Of a stretch of 64,000 nucleotides of DNA, positions 49,961 to 61,159 are shown piece after piece. How positions within the stretch are numbered: position 1 is the first letter of the stretch; every line of letters starts with the position of its first letter. The translations under genes and the position numbers were made by a program. The notes under the pieces were generated by a model. It saw only the letters and a program-made list of their open reading frames with translations. It was not told where the DNA came from and did not search any database. The stretch comes from Cranoglanis bouderius (Eukaryota > Chordata > Actinopteri > Siluriformes > Cranoglanididae): NCBI GenBank assembly GCA_023630585.1, contig CM042548.1:15510027-15574026 (forward strand), read 5' to 3'.

Positions 49961-50459
49961 ATATAAAATACATTCTGTCTTTTATTTATTTTTTATTTAT
50001 TTGTTTATTTTTCATTGCTTGCTTCCTTTGATTGATTTTTTATTTGCTTTTACTTAGTTAGTTTTTTATTGCTTTCTTTATTTCTTGATCGACTGATATT
50101 TTTTTAAATTTAAATTTAAATTTTTTAACTTTTTTTTTTTTTTATTCCTTGCTTCCATGATTGATTGTTTTATTAAATTAATATTTATGTGTTGATTGAT
50201 TGATTGATTGGTCAGACAAGACTGATAATTTTTCCCCTCATCCCTTAAGCATAATTCACATTAGAACGGTTTCCTGATCCAACACCATTTGCTCCGTTTT
50301 TTTCCCCAAATTTACATTAACACATGTACGCTCCTAACACATGGTGTTAATTGCTGTCGTCTTAATGACAAACACCTGCTACTGACTCCATTAGTACAGT
50401 CGTGTACTAATGTGTCACATGTTCTTGTCTCTGAGGCTTTCAGGCAAAAACAACACGCA
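49961..50459. other. T-rich unique DNA
   Basis: T-rich runs and GATTGATTGATT at about 50194-50213. No gene is recognised. Confidence 0.45.
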
Positions 50460-50920
50460 CTTTAGACTTTATTAGTAAATAATGATGTAGAAATAATTTG
50501 ACAATGCGAGTGAGTGATAATGGAACGAAATCACGGATTTAGGCTTTAGGATTACATTCTAGGCCCCAACAAAATTACACCTACATTTATTATTTTATAA
50601 CTACACGACTGGCAGTGAATGATTCAGAGTATACTGTATGTAATTAAAAGCCACCAAAAATAATCTCTTAGTGCCATAAGAGAATTAATCGAGGTTTATT
50701 AAGCTGCTCCGTCGTGTACGGAGGGAAAGAATGCCGGAGACAGGAATAAATGGTTCTGTAATTCGGTGAGAGGATTAATGAAGTAACGGAGAGGCGGTGA
50801 ATACTGTACCCTCAACCACTGATTCATCATTTTTATTCCTTAAACCGATACTAATCTGGTGCTAATGGCAATCAATATTTCGTTATCTGGTGGTCTTGGT
50901 GCATCAGATCTTATTATTTT
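50460..50920. promoter_or_regulatory. CNE-like unique block
   Basis: AAGAGAATTAATCGAGGTTT, CTGCTCCGTCGTGTACGGAG, ATTCGGTGAGAGGATTAATG and ACTAATCTGGTGCTAATGGC lie within 250 bases. Repeated TAAT/ATTA cores in unique sequence suggest a developmental CNE. The neighbouring frame at 50955-51266 has no domain. Confidence 0.35.
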
Positions 50921-51178
50921 ATCATCCATATTGAAGAGAGAGTCAGTGTAGAATGTGTGCATCTTACATAACATGATAAAGCAAGGTCAACTGAAAAAAA
51001 TGACTGCTTTTCAGGAACGAGGGAACTGTTTCAGCTGGAAGAACCAGGAAGTGGTAATGTACAATGTAAAAAAAATCATTTCCCACCTCGAAGTGGAAAA
51101 AAAACATGGACACCAACACAAATGTGTGTCTTTAGTTTGCTCTGTCAGAGCACATAAAGCTCATAAAAAGCTACTTTA

Positions 51179-52085
51179 CAGTGCTCTGAGAAAGTATTCA
51201 CCCCCCTTGGTGTTTTTTACTGTTTTGTTGCATTACAAAATGGATTTTTATTTGGATTTTATGTAATGAACCTAACAAAATAGTCCAAATTGTTGAAGTG
51301 GAATGGAACCTTGTTTAAAAAGGTTATCGTCCTCCTGGGAAGTTCGTATGTAAGAGTTGGGAAGTCATAATTACAACATCAGGTGCGTTCAAATCACTTC
51401 GAATCACTGGTCAGAGCAAGATGGCGGTGTACCTTCTCTTAATTATCTACAAAAAAATACAGCAAGGATTTTTAAGTCTACTTCTAGAAAATGAAGAAAA
51501 AGAATGCAGACCAGGTGTGTTTTGCTTTTTAAAAAAAATGTTTTTAATCAATTTATGAAGCCGCTGTAAACTTTATCGTTACATATTATATCGTAATTAT
51601 ACAATGCTATCATATTTTGTGTAGGTAATTAGCTTGTTTTATTGTAAATAATAATGTACTGCGTATACCAAACACATAATAACTGAACTCGGCTTCTCAG
51701 ACGAGTAAACATCCAAGTTCAACAAATTTACTGTGAACTGCAAACACTGCATCCATTGATTCCATCATGCTTTCTTACTGACATGCCCCCAACTCAGAAA
51801 CTCAAAGAAAATCCAGAGTTTTCCACTCGTAATTACGACTTTGTGGTTGCATTCATGTGTGTTCAACCTGTAAATACGTTCTTTCCGACATGACTTGAAC
51901 GCATCATATGAAACCCCTAAATAAGTTCTGGTCCAACCAATTAACTTCAGAAGTTACATAATTAGTTGACTAAGGTCCACCTGTGTGCAATCAAAGTGTC
52001 ACATGATCTGTCACATGATATCAGTATAAATACACCTGTTCTGAAATGCCCCTGAGTGTGCAACACCACTAAACAAGCCACAGGC
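51179..52085 (+). mobile_element. Tc1-like remnant split by an insertion
   Basis: The left end CAGTGCTCTGAGAAAGTATT follows TA, with TGTTTTGTTGCATTACAAAA and TAGTCCAAATTGTTGAAGTG. The element breaks near 51330 and resumes near 51930 with TAATTAGTTGACTAAGGTCC, TGTCACATGATATCAGTATA and CCTGAGTGTGCAACACCACT, all of which precede the transposase in intact fish relatives. No transposase or right end remains after about 52085. Confidence 0.7.
51330..51930. mobile_element. ~600-base insertion inside the Tc1 remnant
   Basis: It separates two consecutive parts of the Tc1 remnant. Near the left edge lies GGAAGTCATAATTACAAC and TGCGTTCAAATCACTTCG. Near the right edge, read in reverse, lies AAAGTCGTAATTACGAG and ATGCGTTCAAGTCATGTC. 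These form imperfect terminal inverted repeats. The interior has no open frame. Likely a non-autonomous DNA transposon. Confidence 0.5.
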
Positions 52086-52519
52086 CTGAGTGGCTGTCGG
52101 TTCCGTTCTACTATTCTGAACTTTAAACATCCGTACAAACAATAGCGAGTAGAGTCAGCACCAAGACAGCTAATGTTAGTGATAACTCTGATGTTGATGA
52201 TTACCTTCTGAAAACGGCAATTAGTATGGTCAATGTTATAGATTTAACCAAGTACTGTGTCTGTATATGAACTGCTCTAAAGCCAATACAGCTATAAACT
52301 CATTTAAAATGAGTGACTTTACACTGTTCACAGTGTGAGTGACCATGTTGGTTTGACGTCACTTCATAAACAGGGAAGGAACTAGTAGTTGAGAAGACTA
52401 CCCCAAGTTGACGAGTTGAAAATTCAAGTTGTGGGACAACTTCACCTTGAACACAGCATCTGTAGGGCTGGGACTGTTATGGCAGAGGTTACTTACAACC
52501 TTCTGACCTGTCATTTACT
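52086..52519. other. Unique DNA, nothing recognised
   Basis: No gene or known repeat is recognised. Confidence 0.4.
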
Positions 52520-52680
52520 TATTTATTCATTCACATTCAGAAAATGCTTTATCCTGCTCAGGGTTGCGGTAGATCCGGCGCCAATCCTGGGAACACTGGA
52601 TGTAAGACAGGAATATACGCCAGCAATCTTAAAAAGTCCACTGAACTCGGACATGCAGGAGTAATTGGCAATCTTTGCGA
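52520..52680 (+). repeat. Dispersed repeat family A copy
   Basis: ATTCATTCACATTCAGAAAA, TGCTTTATCCTGCTCAGGGT, GATCCGGCGCCAATCCTGGG, AACACTGGATGTAAG and GACAGGAATATACGCCAGCA. The front part of the family is best preserved here. Confidence 0.75.
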
Positions 52681-52999
52681 AAGATGATTGGTTGTTGTAC
52701 AGTATCTGTACAAATTAGTGACTATACAGTAAATCTAACTGGATGTTTTAAATATAATGAAGAAATGTGATGATTGAACTGTTAGCTGGGGAAACTGGTA
52801 GCTGATCTTTGAGATTTGTAAGCACTTGGTAGGACTAGATGATAATATAAAGAGTAAAAAGGTTTTTTTTCCTTATGGAAATCAATAATAGGAGTACTGG
52901 GTACTCAGATAAAGCGGGGGAAAAAAAGTCCTAAAAATGATTATTTAATATAGTAACAATGATTTAACTGCTTTATCACCACACCACGTTTCTTTTTAA
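52681..52999. other. AT-rich unique DNA
   Basis: Nothing is recognised. Confidence 0.45.
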
Positions 53000-53390
53000 G
53001 CATGTGTGATTTAAAGCAAAGCCGGGGTTAGAGATGCTAATTGTATTTTATGAGGTCCGCTGGAGCCCACTTTCCCAACACTTACATCTGTTCAACAATT
53101 ATTAGACCGTTTTTGTCATAAAAAATTCAACACCCCCCAGCGTTGCACGAGTGGAACCTGAAAATTTATGCAGCGAATGGAATATTTAATATCTCCCAGG
53201 AACGAAAACGGGCTAAAAACGCTGATTTACTTAAAGATTCATCATTTAGCTGCAGCAAGAAGATTCCCAAACACGGAGCGGTATTCCCTGGATGACGAAC
53301 CTGATAGAGAGAGAGATACTGTGTGCTCAAGGCAACATGCAGCGGTAATGCAAACTCTCTCTAAAACTCAACCCTAGCAATGTCTTCATC
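53000..53390. promoter_or_regulatory. CNE-like unique block
   Basis: AGCAAAGCCGGGGTTAGAGA, TGAGGTCCGCTGGAGCCCAC, GACCGTTTTTGTCATAAAAA and CAGCGTTGCACGAGTGG are distinctive, CpG-bearing words. No domain is seen in the 69-residue frame at 53168-53377. Candidate CNE. Confidence 0.33.
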
Positions 53391-54071
53391 CAAGGCGAAG
53401 GAAAAGTCAGATTAGCCGGTTTTATGTATTGATTGGAACATTGAAAATGGACTAGAAAGGAAGGTCTTGATTTGTCAGGTTTTCCTGAAAAAGTGTTTCG
53501 TTCTTGCTTTGTCTACAGTAAAGCAAAAAATTACAAATTCAAATCGCAAGCCTCGCTCAAACACCCTGAACGAATAAATGAATAAAACACATTTCTTTGT
53601 CCATGCAAATACAGAAGTCCACAAAATGACAGATGTCTCCAATAAAGTCCGACCACAACCAAAGCTAAATATGATTACCATTCATCACTTTACATGAATT
53701 AGGTTGTATTTAAAGATACATTGTGCCATGTTGTGAATGCATTTGCAAAGAACAATAACATTCAATCCTCCTAACAGCACAGATAAATGATTTAATATAT
53801 CAAAGAATGAACGTGTAAAGGAAGGATATTTATTTGTCCTTCTCGATGCTACGATCAAACATGTTTTGGACTTCAAGGAATAAATCAGTCATGAAGTCAA
53901 CATCTTGTATATTAGTCTTTATAACGAACATGTGATCTTCAATATTTAATTTGTTTCAGGGTGGAGCTTTCCTTTAGGTTTTGCATGAGCTCAAATATTT
54001 TTGCAACTACCAAGTACAAGTCATCTATGTCCATGGCCAAGTCACATGACCAACAAGATGTGCGACTGTTA
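53391..54071. other. Unique AT-rich DNA, nothing recognised
   Basis: Short domainless frames on the minus strand only. Confidence 0.45.
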
Positions 54072-54500
54072 CAGGCCAAGAACTTCAGTTGATGTTCACG
54101 TCAAACAGAATGGGGACAAATCTCAGTGACTTTGATGCTGGTACCAGATAGGCTGGATTTTCATGCACAGCAGTAATCTAGAGCTTGGTGCGAAAAACAA
54201 AAAAACATCTTGTGAGCAGCAGTTCTGCAGATGGAAACACCTTCTTGATGAGAGAGGTCAGAGGAGAATGGTTAGAGATGACAGGAAAGCTACGGTACCT
54301 CAAATAACCACTCTTTCCAACCGTGGTAAGCAGAAAAGCATTTCAGAATGCACAACATATAGAACCTTGAGGCAGATGGGCTACAACAGCAGAATGCCAC
54401 ATCAGGTTCTGCTCCTGTCAGTCAAGAACAGGAATCTGATGTTACAGTGAGAGGAGGCTCACCGAAACTGGACAGGTGAGGATTGATAAGACACCAGGCA
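54072..54500 (+). mobile_element. Decayed Tc1-like element, second subfamily
   Basis: Transposase-derived sequence containing TCAGTTGATGTTCACGTCAA, CTCAGTGACTTTGATGCTGG, GCAGCAGTTCTGCAGATGGA, CTTGATGAGAGAGGTCAGAG and CACTCTTTCCAACCGTGGTA. It overlaps in content with 6255-6570. The 95-residue frame at 54163-54450 is a remnant and not functional; the ends and the catalytic part are missing. Confidence 0.75.
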
Positions 54501-54649
54501 ACGTTTTTTTTCCCCCAAAAACACTCAAACAATTAAGTGCAATTATTAACATTTAGAAACGATTTTACTGGCATTATAATGAAATAAATTCACTGAAACT
54601 CAGAGCATTAGCACTCTACAGGAAATTCAGTATTTAGTCTAATGGGAGG

Positions 54650-54827
54650 TGACATGAAAGAGGGTGATGTGAAAGCAGACAACGTTTGGCCACCTCTTTC
54701 TTGGTGGAAAGAGCAATTCCCAGAGTCCCTCTGCTTCTCCCTGGCTGGAATGCATTCTGACAGGCGGGAGGGATGACCCTGAGAATCACATTATGTATAT
54801 TTCTAAGAACCTAGAAACCCCCCCCCC

Positions 54828-54864
<37 letters not shown>

Positions 54865-55330
54865 CCAACACCATCACCCCTTTCTGCATTTGCATGTAGG
54901 AGACAGTTAAAATAAGGCCATAAATCAAGCGCAAACATATAAATGGATTTGCAGGAGATTGAAACCCTGCGAGAGTCTCCTGAGCAAATATTTCAGGGCC
55001 TGTCGCAGAGATATCCAGTGTCATTAAGCGGCAGAGGCACTCTGACCACTCGCCGGGGATATTCCCCTCATTACATGACCAGGAGGATGGCCACGTATGG
55101 CTGGCCTGATAAATCAATCTGCATATTCGGATGCACACATTTTTTCCCCTTTGGTCATCAGGGACCTGCAGTTAATGGAGTTTTATCACATTGCCATGGA
55201 ACCCAGATGTCTGGATGGCTGGATGGGTGTGGGGGAGTTGGGTGGGGTTAGGGGGAGAGAAAAGATGGAGGTTTCCATATATGCACCCTTCAGTGATCAT
55301 CAGATTATTAGCTGTGTATGATAAAGCTTC
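54650..55330. promoter_or_regulatory. CNE-like DNA in two parts around (CA)n
   Basis: The first part (54650-54800) has TTGGCCACCTCTTTCTTGGT and GAATGCATTCTGACAGGCGG. A (CA)n run sits at 54829-54862. The second part (54890-55330) has TAAGGCCATAAATCAAGCGC, GCAAATATTTCAGGGCCTGT, GGCCACGTATGGCTGGCCTG and GTCATCAGGGACCTGCAGTT. Unique, GC-balanced, no exon signals. A strong candidate for conserved regulatory DNA. Confidence 0.38.
54829..54862 (+). repeat. (CA)n microsatellite
   Basis: About 16 CA units after a short C run. Confidence 0.95.
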
Positions 55331-55644
55331 GTAATGCATGATAAGAAACACCATGCCCATGTTCCACTTCAGTGGAACATTCTTCCTAAGAGCAAAGTCA
55401 ACAACAGTTTAGCATTTGGCTAGCAAGCATACAGACAAAACCATCATCTTGGTGATGAGCATGACCATTAATGTCCATCGAGAAGCAAGTTTGGCATTTC
55501 AGAACACAGGCTCCACCTCCCAAGATGGAAGTGGAAAGTGGAAAATTGGAAATTCTGTGGATGGTAGGTTTGGCTCCTTCTAGGATGACTCCGCCCCATC
55601 TACAGGTCTTGAGGGCTTATTGATTGGTTTGATGTAAATCATAT
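55331..55644. other. Unique DNA, nothing recognised
   Basis: A GAACATG-type short inverted repeat (CCATGTTCCACTTCAGTGGA-like) lies near 55354-55380. No gene is recognised. Confidence 0.4.
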
Positions 55645-55735
55645 GCTATAGCCTTGACATCCACCAAAAGTCAACCCAATCGAACACCTACGGGAGATTG
55701 TGGATCGACATGTTAGGGGAAGATCTTCAGTAAGG
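55645..55735 (+). mobile_element. Isolated Tc1-like transposase fragment
   Basis: The codons from 55665 read PKVNPIEHLREIVDRHVRG. This matches the conserved block around the catalytic Glu of Tc1 transposases (compare SPDLNPIEHLW at 48715). Nothing else of the element can be recognised at either side. Confidence 0.65.
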
Positions 55736-55737
55736 GC

Positions 55738-55982
55738 TTTATCCTGGTCATAGTTGGGATGGATATGGAGTCTATCCTGGGAATGCTGTGAAATGAAGTG
55801 GGAATACACCCTTAAATGGGACATCAGTCCATTAGTAGATCATGCACACATACATTCAGATACTCGTTCACACCTGGGGCAATTTATCCAGCTCCCAGCA
55901 TGTTTTTGGGAGGTGGAAGGAAACAGGAGAATCCAGAGGAACCCTACGCACATGAATAACTTACAGAAAGTCACCTGAGCTC
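55738..55982 (+). repeat. Dispersed repeat family A copy
   Basis: TCTATCCTGGGAATGCTGTG, GTGGGAATACACCC, GGGACATCAGTCCATTAG, CACACATACATTCAGATACT, GGGGCAATTTATCCAGC, GCATGTTTTTGGGAGGTGGA and AGGAAACAGGAGAATCCAGA. This is the fullest copy of the back half of the family. Confidence 0.8.
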
Positions 55983-56036
55983 TGGGTTAAGTTTATTTAT
56001 ACTTCTGTAAATATCTGAAGCATAGCTGTGGCATAC

Positions 56037-56067
<31 letters not shown>

Positions 56068-56589
56068 GTTACAATGGTGCAAATCACAGCCTAGCATAAT
56101 TATATTTAATTTCATAGATTATATTGTGGGTCCTTATTTAGTACTAATTTAGTGACTTGAATAAAACATACAATATTTAATCCAAAGCTCAATAAGGATG
56201 CACAAAGTTTGAGAACTCCTCCATTAAATGTCTAAATGTAAAATGTAAGGTGTTTTTTTTTTTTTCTTTTTTTGTCATGGAAATTGAGTAACAGTATTCA
56301 TTTCTCAATGATACAGATCCTCTAACGTGATACTTAAGTATAGCAACAAAATACAAATATTTAAGGATTCATAACTTTTCACACGAAATTGCGGCTTCAT
56401 ATTTACAAATAATCACGAGAACGTGCTGTAGATTAAAAGGGTGTAAACATGTCTATTTGAATTAGAGGCTATTTAAGATTTCTAGTATAACTGCATAACC
56501 ATAGTCTGATTTATGTGCAAACGAAGAAAGAAAAACGAGAGATAGAAATGCATTACTTTTTAATTAATATCAAGGCAAGGACAAACACA
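55983..56589. other. AT-rich unique DNA with poly-T
   Basis: A T run lies at 56041-56067. No gene is recognised. Confidence 0.5.
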
Positions 56590-57190
56590 TTATCATCATG
56601 TAAATACATAAATGATGCTGCTAGCCTTTTTTATTATTTATAAGAGTGGACTCATAATCACATTACATTACGGTGCTAAGAAGCTGCCGAGGTCAGAAGT
56701 GGTTTGCGTTAATGGGCCGAGCAGCATGTTGGACATTACTCATCATTTAATAAGGCTCCTAAGTGTCAGCTTGATTGGCGTTAATGGCATTGTTTTAGCG
56801 CGGAAACTTTTCACGGCCAACATGTCAGGCCGTCTCGAGCGCTCGCCACCGACAAGCTGTCAGTACAACATTCAAGAGGACACATTTGTACGGCTTCGTG
56901 GGTCCAATTAATATTTGAAGACGTTAATGTAGATTGTAATGAGCGTTTAAAAAGTGGGACATGGAGACCTTCAGAGACCCCGTGCTGAAGCGGAGCAGAT
57001 TTTCCAAACAGGCAAATTACAAAACATGTTGCTTGAGTGTTTTACAGGCAAAATAAAAAGGTCTTTTTGTGAGACAAGACTTCCTCTCAGGATGGCATCA
57101 TGCCAGTTTGGCCTTTTTTTCTGGGAAGGAGCCATCGTCACATTTTTGAGTTCATTCTATCAGAGAAACACGCATACAGCATCCCCAAGG
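56590..57190. promoter_or_regulatory. Strong CNE-like block
   Basis: TTTGCGTTAATGGGCCGAGC, CATCATTTAATAAGGCTCC, TTGATTGGCGTTAATGGCAT, GGCCGTCTCGAGCGCTCGCC and GGGTCCAATTAATATTTG lie within 250 bases, with a repeated GCGTTAATGG word. The second part has GAAGCGGAGCAGATTTTCC. Homeodomain-type TTAAT cores and CpGs in unique sequence are typical of vertebrate CNEs. The 99-residue frame at 56612-56911 has no domain. Confidence 0.42.
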
Positions 57191-57839
57191 CCTCACGTTA
57201 AAAATGATTTATTTTACTTTGTGTAGTAGTGGTATTTAATTGCTTAATGGTGGGAAAACAGCGATCTCTTGGCGAGTTATAAACATCAGCAGTAGACGAA
57301 ATGTTTTTATAAATGCATCTGTGAAGTTTGAGAAATCGAAAGTTAAAAACAAATGCTAATTCTGTGTAAGAATACGAGGCAACGCTGCATAGACAATTAA
57401 TAATGACGACCATGACGCCTCAATACCTGCTTTTGTTGTGTTCAACCTTCAGATTTCAGTTGGTATTGTTTTCCTGTATTGTTCTGTTCTGCATCATAAA
57501 AACACGAGATCGTAAATAGGTCTCGCAAATAATAATGTGAATAAATGAAGTCTTGTTAGCAAGAGTTACAAGCCATAATGACAAGCTTGTCACTTTTTTT
57601 CTTTTTTTTCTTTTTTAGTGCAGAGTCACCCTGTGAAGAAGAGACACTTTGAATCTCTTATAATCATTTACATAACAAAGCTCCGAGCACCTCGGTAGTG
57701 CAAAAGAGACATAAAGCACCCCCACCTCTCCATTAACATGCCACCAACACACACACACACGCACAAACATATGCATAAATGCATGCATGCACGCAAACAC
57801 ACACACAATGAAAGTATCTGACACGTAAACCCCAAAGAT
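57191..57839. other. Unique DNA with short CA/TG patches
   Basis: Short CA patches near 57745 and 57795. No gene is recognised. Confidence 0.45.
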
Positions 57840-58460
57840 CTTGGATCTTGCTTTCCGAACGTGCCTACACAGTCAGCAAAATGAAGCAGAAAAAAAAAAA
57901 TTCATGGAAGGTGAAAGAGAAAAAGAGAGAGAGGGAAAAATATCACCTTTCCCCCCAACTACAATCCCCACAGCCACCTACACCACCCCACCTCCTCTCC
58001 CCCTATGCACCGAGCAGCCCCACTTGGAAAGACACAGGATGAAATGACATTATGCATATGAAAATGTCCAGAAAGATGTTTGATTTATGTATGCATTAGA
58101 TGCAAATTCTATTACAGGACACAAGGCGGCTGTGCGATTTCTCTCGGAACACTCGGCTGCCCTGATCAAACCCGATCTCATTAATTCCGACAAGGGGAGA
58201 AAGATAGAAGGAGCGAAAAAGAGGGAGAATTGGAGGAAATTTACAACCCCGGACACAGATTTAACCAAAAAAAAAAAAAAAAAGAGGAGGGGAGTAAATT
58301 GCATTCCAGCCTCTAAGGCCACAGCAGACTGACTTCAGCAGCCGGGCAGCCGACCACCAGAGACACGACTCTAAAGCTCACATATGCAGAATGAGGAAGG
58401 CGTAAAAAGATGCACGATATATATTCTGCACTGCATAGATTTCTGCTTGGTGTTGATGGG
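57840..58460. promoter_or_regulatory. Weak CNE-like block with poly-A
   Basis: CGATTTCTCTCGGAACACTC, GATCAAACCCGATCTCATTA and CAGCCGGGCAGCCGACCACC are distinctive. Poly-A runs at 57889-57900 and 58267-58282 interrupt it. The open frames on both strands are short and domainless. Confidence 0.25.
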
Positions 58461-59879
58461 GTTTGTCTTATTTTGGAAGTTTCTCTAGGGAAAAAAAAAA
58501 AAAAACAAGGCCAGCTGGTAGAAATGGGTTTTCTGTCTTTCAAGAAAATAAACTACATAAATTAAAAAAAAAAAATCATTTCCCCCCCATCCACATTGTC
58601 CTAAATCTTTATTCGGATGGGTCTTACATGTGGAGGTGGGGTCATTTTTAGCATAGTCTCTGAGATTTTAATATCTTCCAATTCCATCATGTCAGTCATT
58701 TTTTAAGATCTGCGTGTGCATATGTCTTGAAACATTATGCCTTGTTTTTACCATTAGGCGTAACCTTGGGTAATTTACATCACGTTGGAATTGACGTTAA
58801 AGATTTTATTACATCCTGAAAGAAAAGAGGTTTTGAGCTTTTTCTTTAGTTTAAAGACAATCCAGGAAGTGCTCGCTCTTTTCTATGGTCTCGCAGCCAA
58901 ACCACGACAAAACCAAGCGTGATTAGGAAAGCATGAATGCAAACCTGGCAACCTTTACGCATTTTGCGTAGGTACTCCACGTTTCAACATCAGAGTACGC
59001 TGCTATGAGTTAGGATTCAAAAATACACCTAGAAAAACAGCAGATGAGCCAATTGACACAGTTGCGTAGATGCTTTGACTGACTCTCCATGGAAGCCCCG
59101 CCCCTTCCCCAATCTCACATTAGTAATGTTTCAGCATGTGCTTTTGTCTCGATTCGATTTTCCCGCATGAAAGAAGCGACGATAAAACTTCCAGTCACTG
59201 TAAATAGAGGATGTTTTGAGTTCAAATCTATCAAGTGTATGTTTGACTAAGCAAACATTAGACAAGTACATAGCTAAAATCAGCTAGCTATATTTATTTG
59301 GGATGCCACTGAAAATTAGTCGGAAATGGCATGACGGAAAGGTTTAAACTTTTAACCGAAAAAAAAATTCTAGTAGCTACAGTACATCTTAACTAAAACA
59401 GATGAGTGGCAGCTTCAACACCCACCCCTCCCCCCATTGCCAACTGCCTGGGGGTTACCATAAAACCTTGTATATATGCACACTCCATTTTGGTCGGACT
59501 ACACGTTGTTCCTCTTCAGGGTTGGCGGGTTGGCGAACGAGGCTGCCTATCTGTCTTTCAATAAGTGTGTGTATGTTCATGTGTGTAATAGCTGTACGCC
59601 CATACAATAATGCTCAACCCTAATCGTTTCGTAATAGTAATGGCGAGTTAATGATGGGTAGTAAAATCCCTTCCCTTCAATATCTTGACTACAGTCTATG
59701 GCATATGTGCGTGTGTGTGTGTTGTGTGTTTAGTTTATGGTTTTAGTAATGAGCTCACATTTGAAAACTATTTACTTATTGTACATGTACGCATTGTTTC
59801 CAGCTTCCAGCTTCACCACCGACATCACGGACTCTCCTTCTATTTTCTCCTCACCTTCTTTTTGTGCAGCTACAGTGAT
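58461..59879. other. Unique DNA, nothing recognised
   Basis: Mixed composition; poly-A at 58491-58505. The segment 58850-59130 is balanced and could hold a weak CNE. No gene is recognised. Confidence 0.45.
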
Positions 59880-60340
59880 TGAGGTCAGGCCCAGGGTCCT
59901 TTACTGGTCCAACTAATGTGATTGCATCAGAGCAATACCCCTAAACTCCATCAGGCCTCGATCTGCATGCTAATTGGCTCCACTGTCCTTGGCAGTGACC
60001 TTGGTTTCCCAGCGGGGGGCTGGGAAGAAAATACGGCGTCCGTCCATTGCCATGCACAGACACCCTTGTGTGGCGCAACCTCGGTTAGCAGCCCCCACCT
60101 TCAATGTTATCTCCCCTCTCTATGCATCAAATTATAACAATGGCCAGGGCTTTATTCGGAGGGTAAGCCTGCGTGACCCCTGGTGACAAGAGAAGTTTCC
60201 CCGTCGCTGCACACGGCCACCGACACGACACCTCACTCCTGCATGAGCTTAAGAAAAGAGATACGGTCGCAATGCAAATATGCAAGGCGAAACAATGAAA
60301 TGCAAAATAAATGCATATGTTTGGGACGCCTTCAAGGAAT
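59880..60340. promoter_or_regulatory. CNE-like unique block
   Basis: CAACTAATGTGATTGCATCA, GCATGCTAATTGGCTCCACT, AGTGACCTTGGTTTCCCAGC, AACAATGGCCAGGGCTTTAT. Unique, GC-balanced, with a TAATTGG core and an AACAATGG SOX-like word at 60137-60144. Two short overlapping frames (59922-60137; 59974-60186) show no domain. Candidate enhancer. Confidence 0.4.
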
Positions 60341-60844
60341 CCTATGGCTTAGAAAGTGTTAAAGGAATAGCTTGTACACCAATTTCTCTTTAGAGTCGTA
60401 AGATTAATGAAAGAATATTGCTGAAGAATATACAAAACATATAACTTGTTAGATACTCGCTATCAAATGGATGAAAAACTTGTCCTGGTTACATTTCATT
60501 GGCTACGTTTGGGGTAATTGGAAAATTGTGCAAATCTTTGCCTGAACTACTCCTTTAAGCTGCTCACTGACATCCGGAATATTTCTCTAAGCGCTGGACA
60601 GTAGTAGCAAACGGTCAATAATGCAAAAGTGTGTGCTTAACTTAAAGCCCTAATTCCGGTACACTAAATCAAGCCTGTATATTTTGCCCCTGAGATCTGA
60701 ATGCTAAAATAATTAAAAAAAAAAAAAAAAAAAACAATCCTAGGGACATACATACACAAAATGTCACTGTAATGCATGGGCACTCGACCGATTCGGTGGC
60801 ATCGAGGGTCACGGTGTGTGCAGGTATTTGCTCCGAGTGCGCAC
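60341..60844. other. Unique DNA with poly-A (60715-60734)
   Basis: No gene or repeat family is recognised. Confidence 0.45.
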
Positions 60845-60945
60845 CACAACACCTGATTTCAGTAATTAGGCGCCGAGCCTTGTTAAGGAGCAGAGCTCGT
60901 TAGTGAAATCAGGAGGCTGAGTTCAGGGTTGGAGGAAGTAGAGTG
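60845..60945. repeat. Foldback repeat, ACACCTGATT type
   Basis: CAACACCTGATTTCAGTAAT at the left pairs with CGTTAGTGAAATCAGGAGGC at the right around CAGAGCTCGTTAG. The following GTTCAGGGTTGGAGGAAG fits a common dispersed fish repeat. Non-coding. Confidence 0.5.
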
Positions 60946-61159
60946 TGGACAGCCCGGCTGTCATCGGGTTCAAGAATGTTTATTCTTGAACTATAAAAAA
61001 GAACTCTTTAACTCTTTAACTTACCACCATATAAAACGTAATATTTTTATTTACAGTACGTGGTCTATTAGACTAGTTTTGTTGTCTAAGATGCATTATG
61101 TTTATGCATTTAGCCATGATTGCAAAACATGTACCTGTATCTTGGATAATCTTTCTCTA

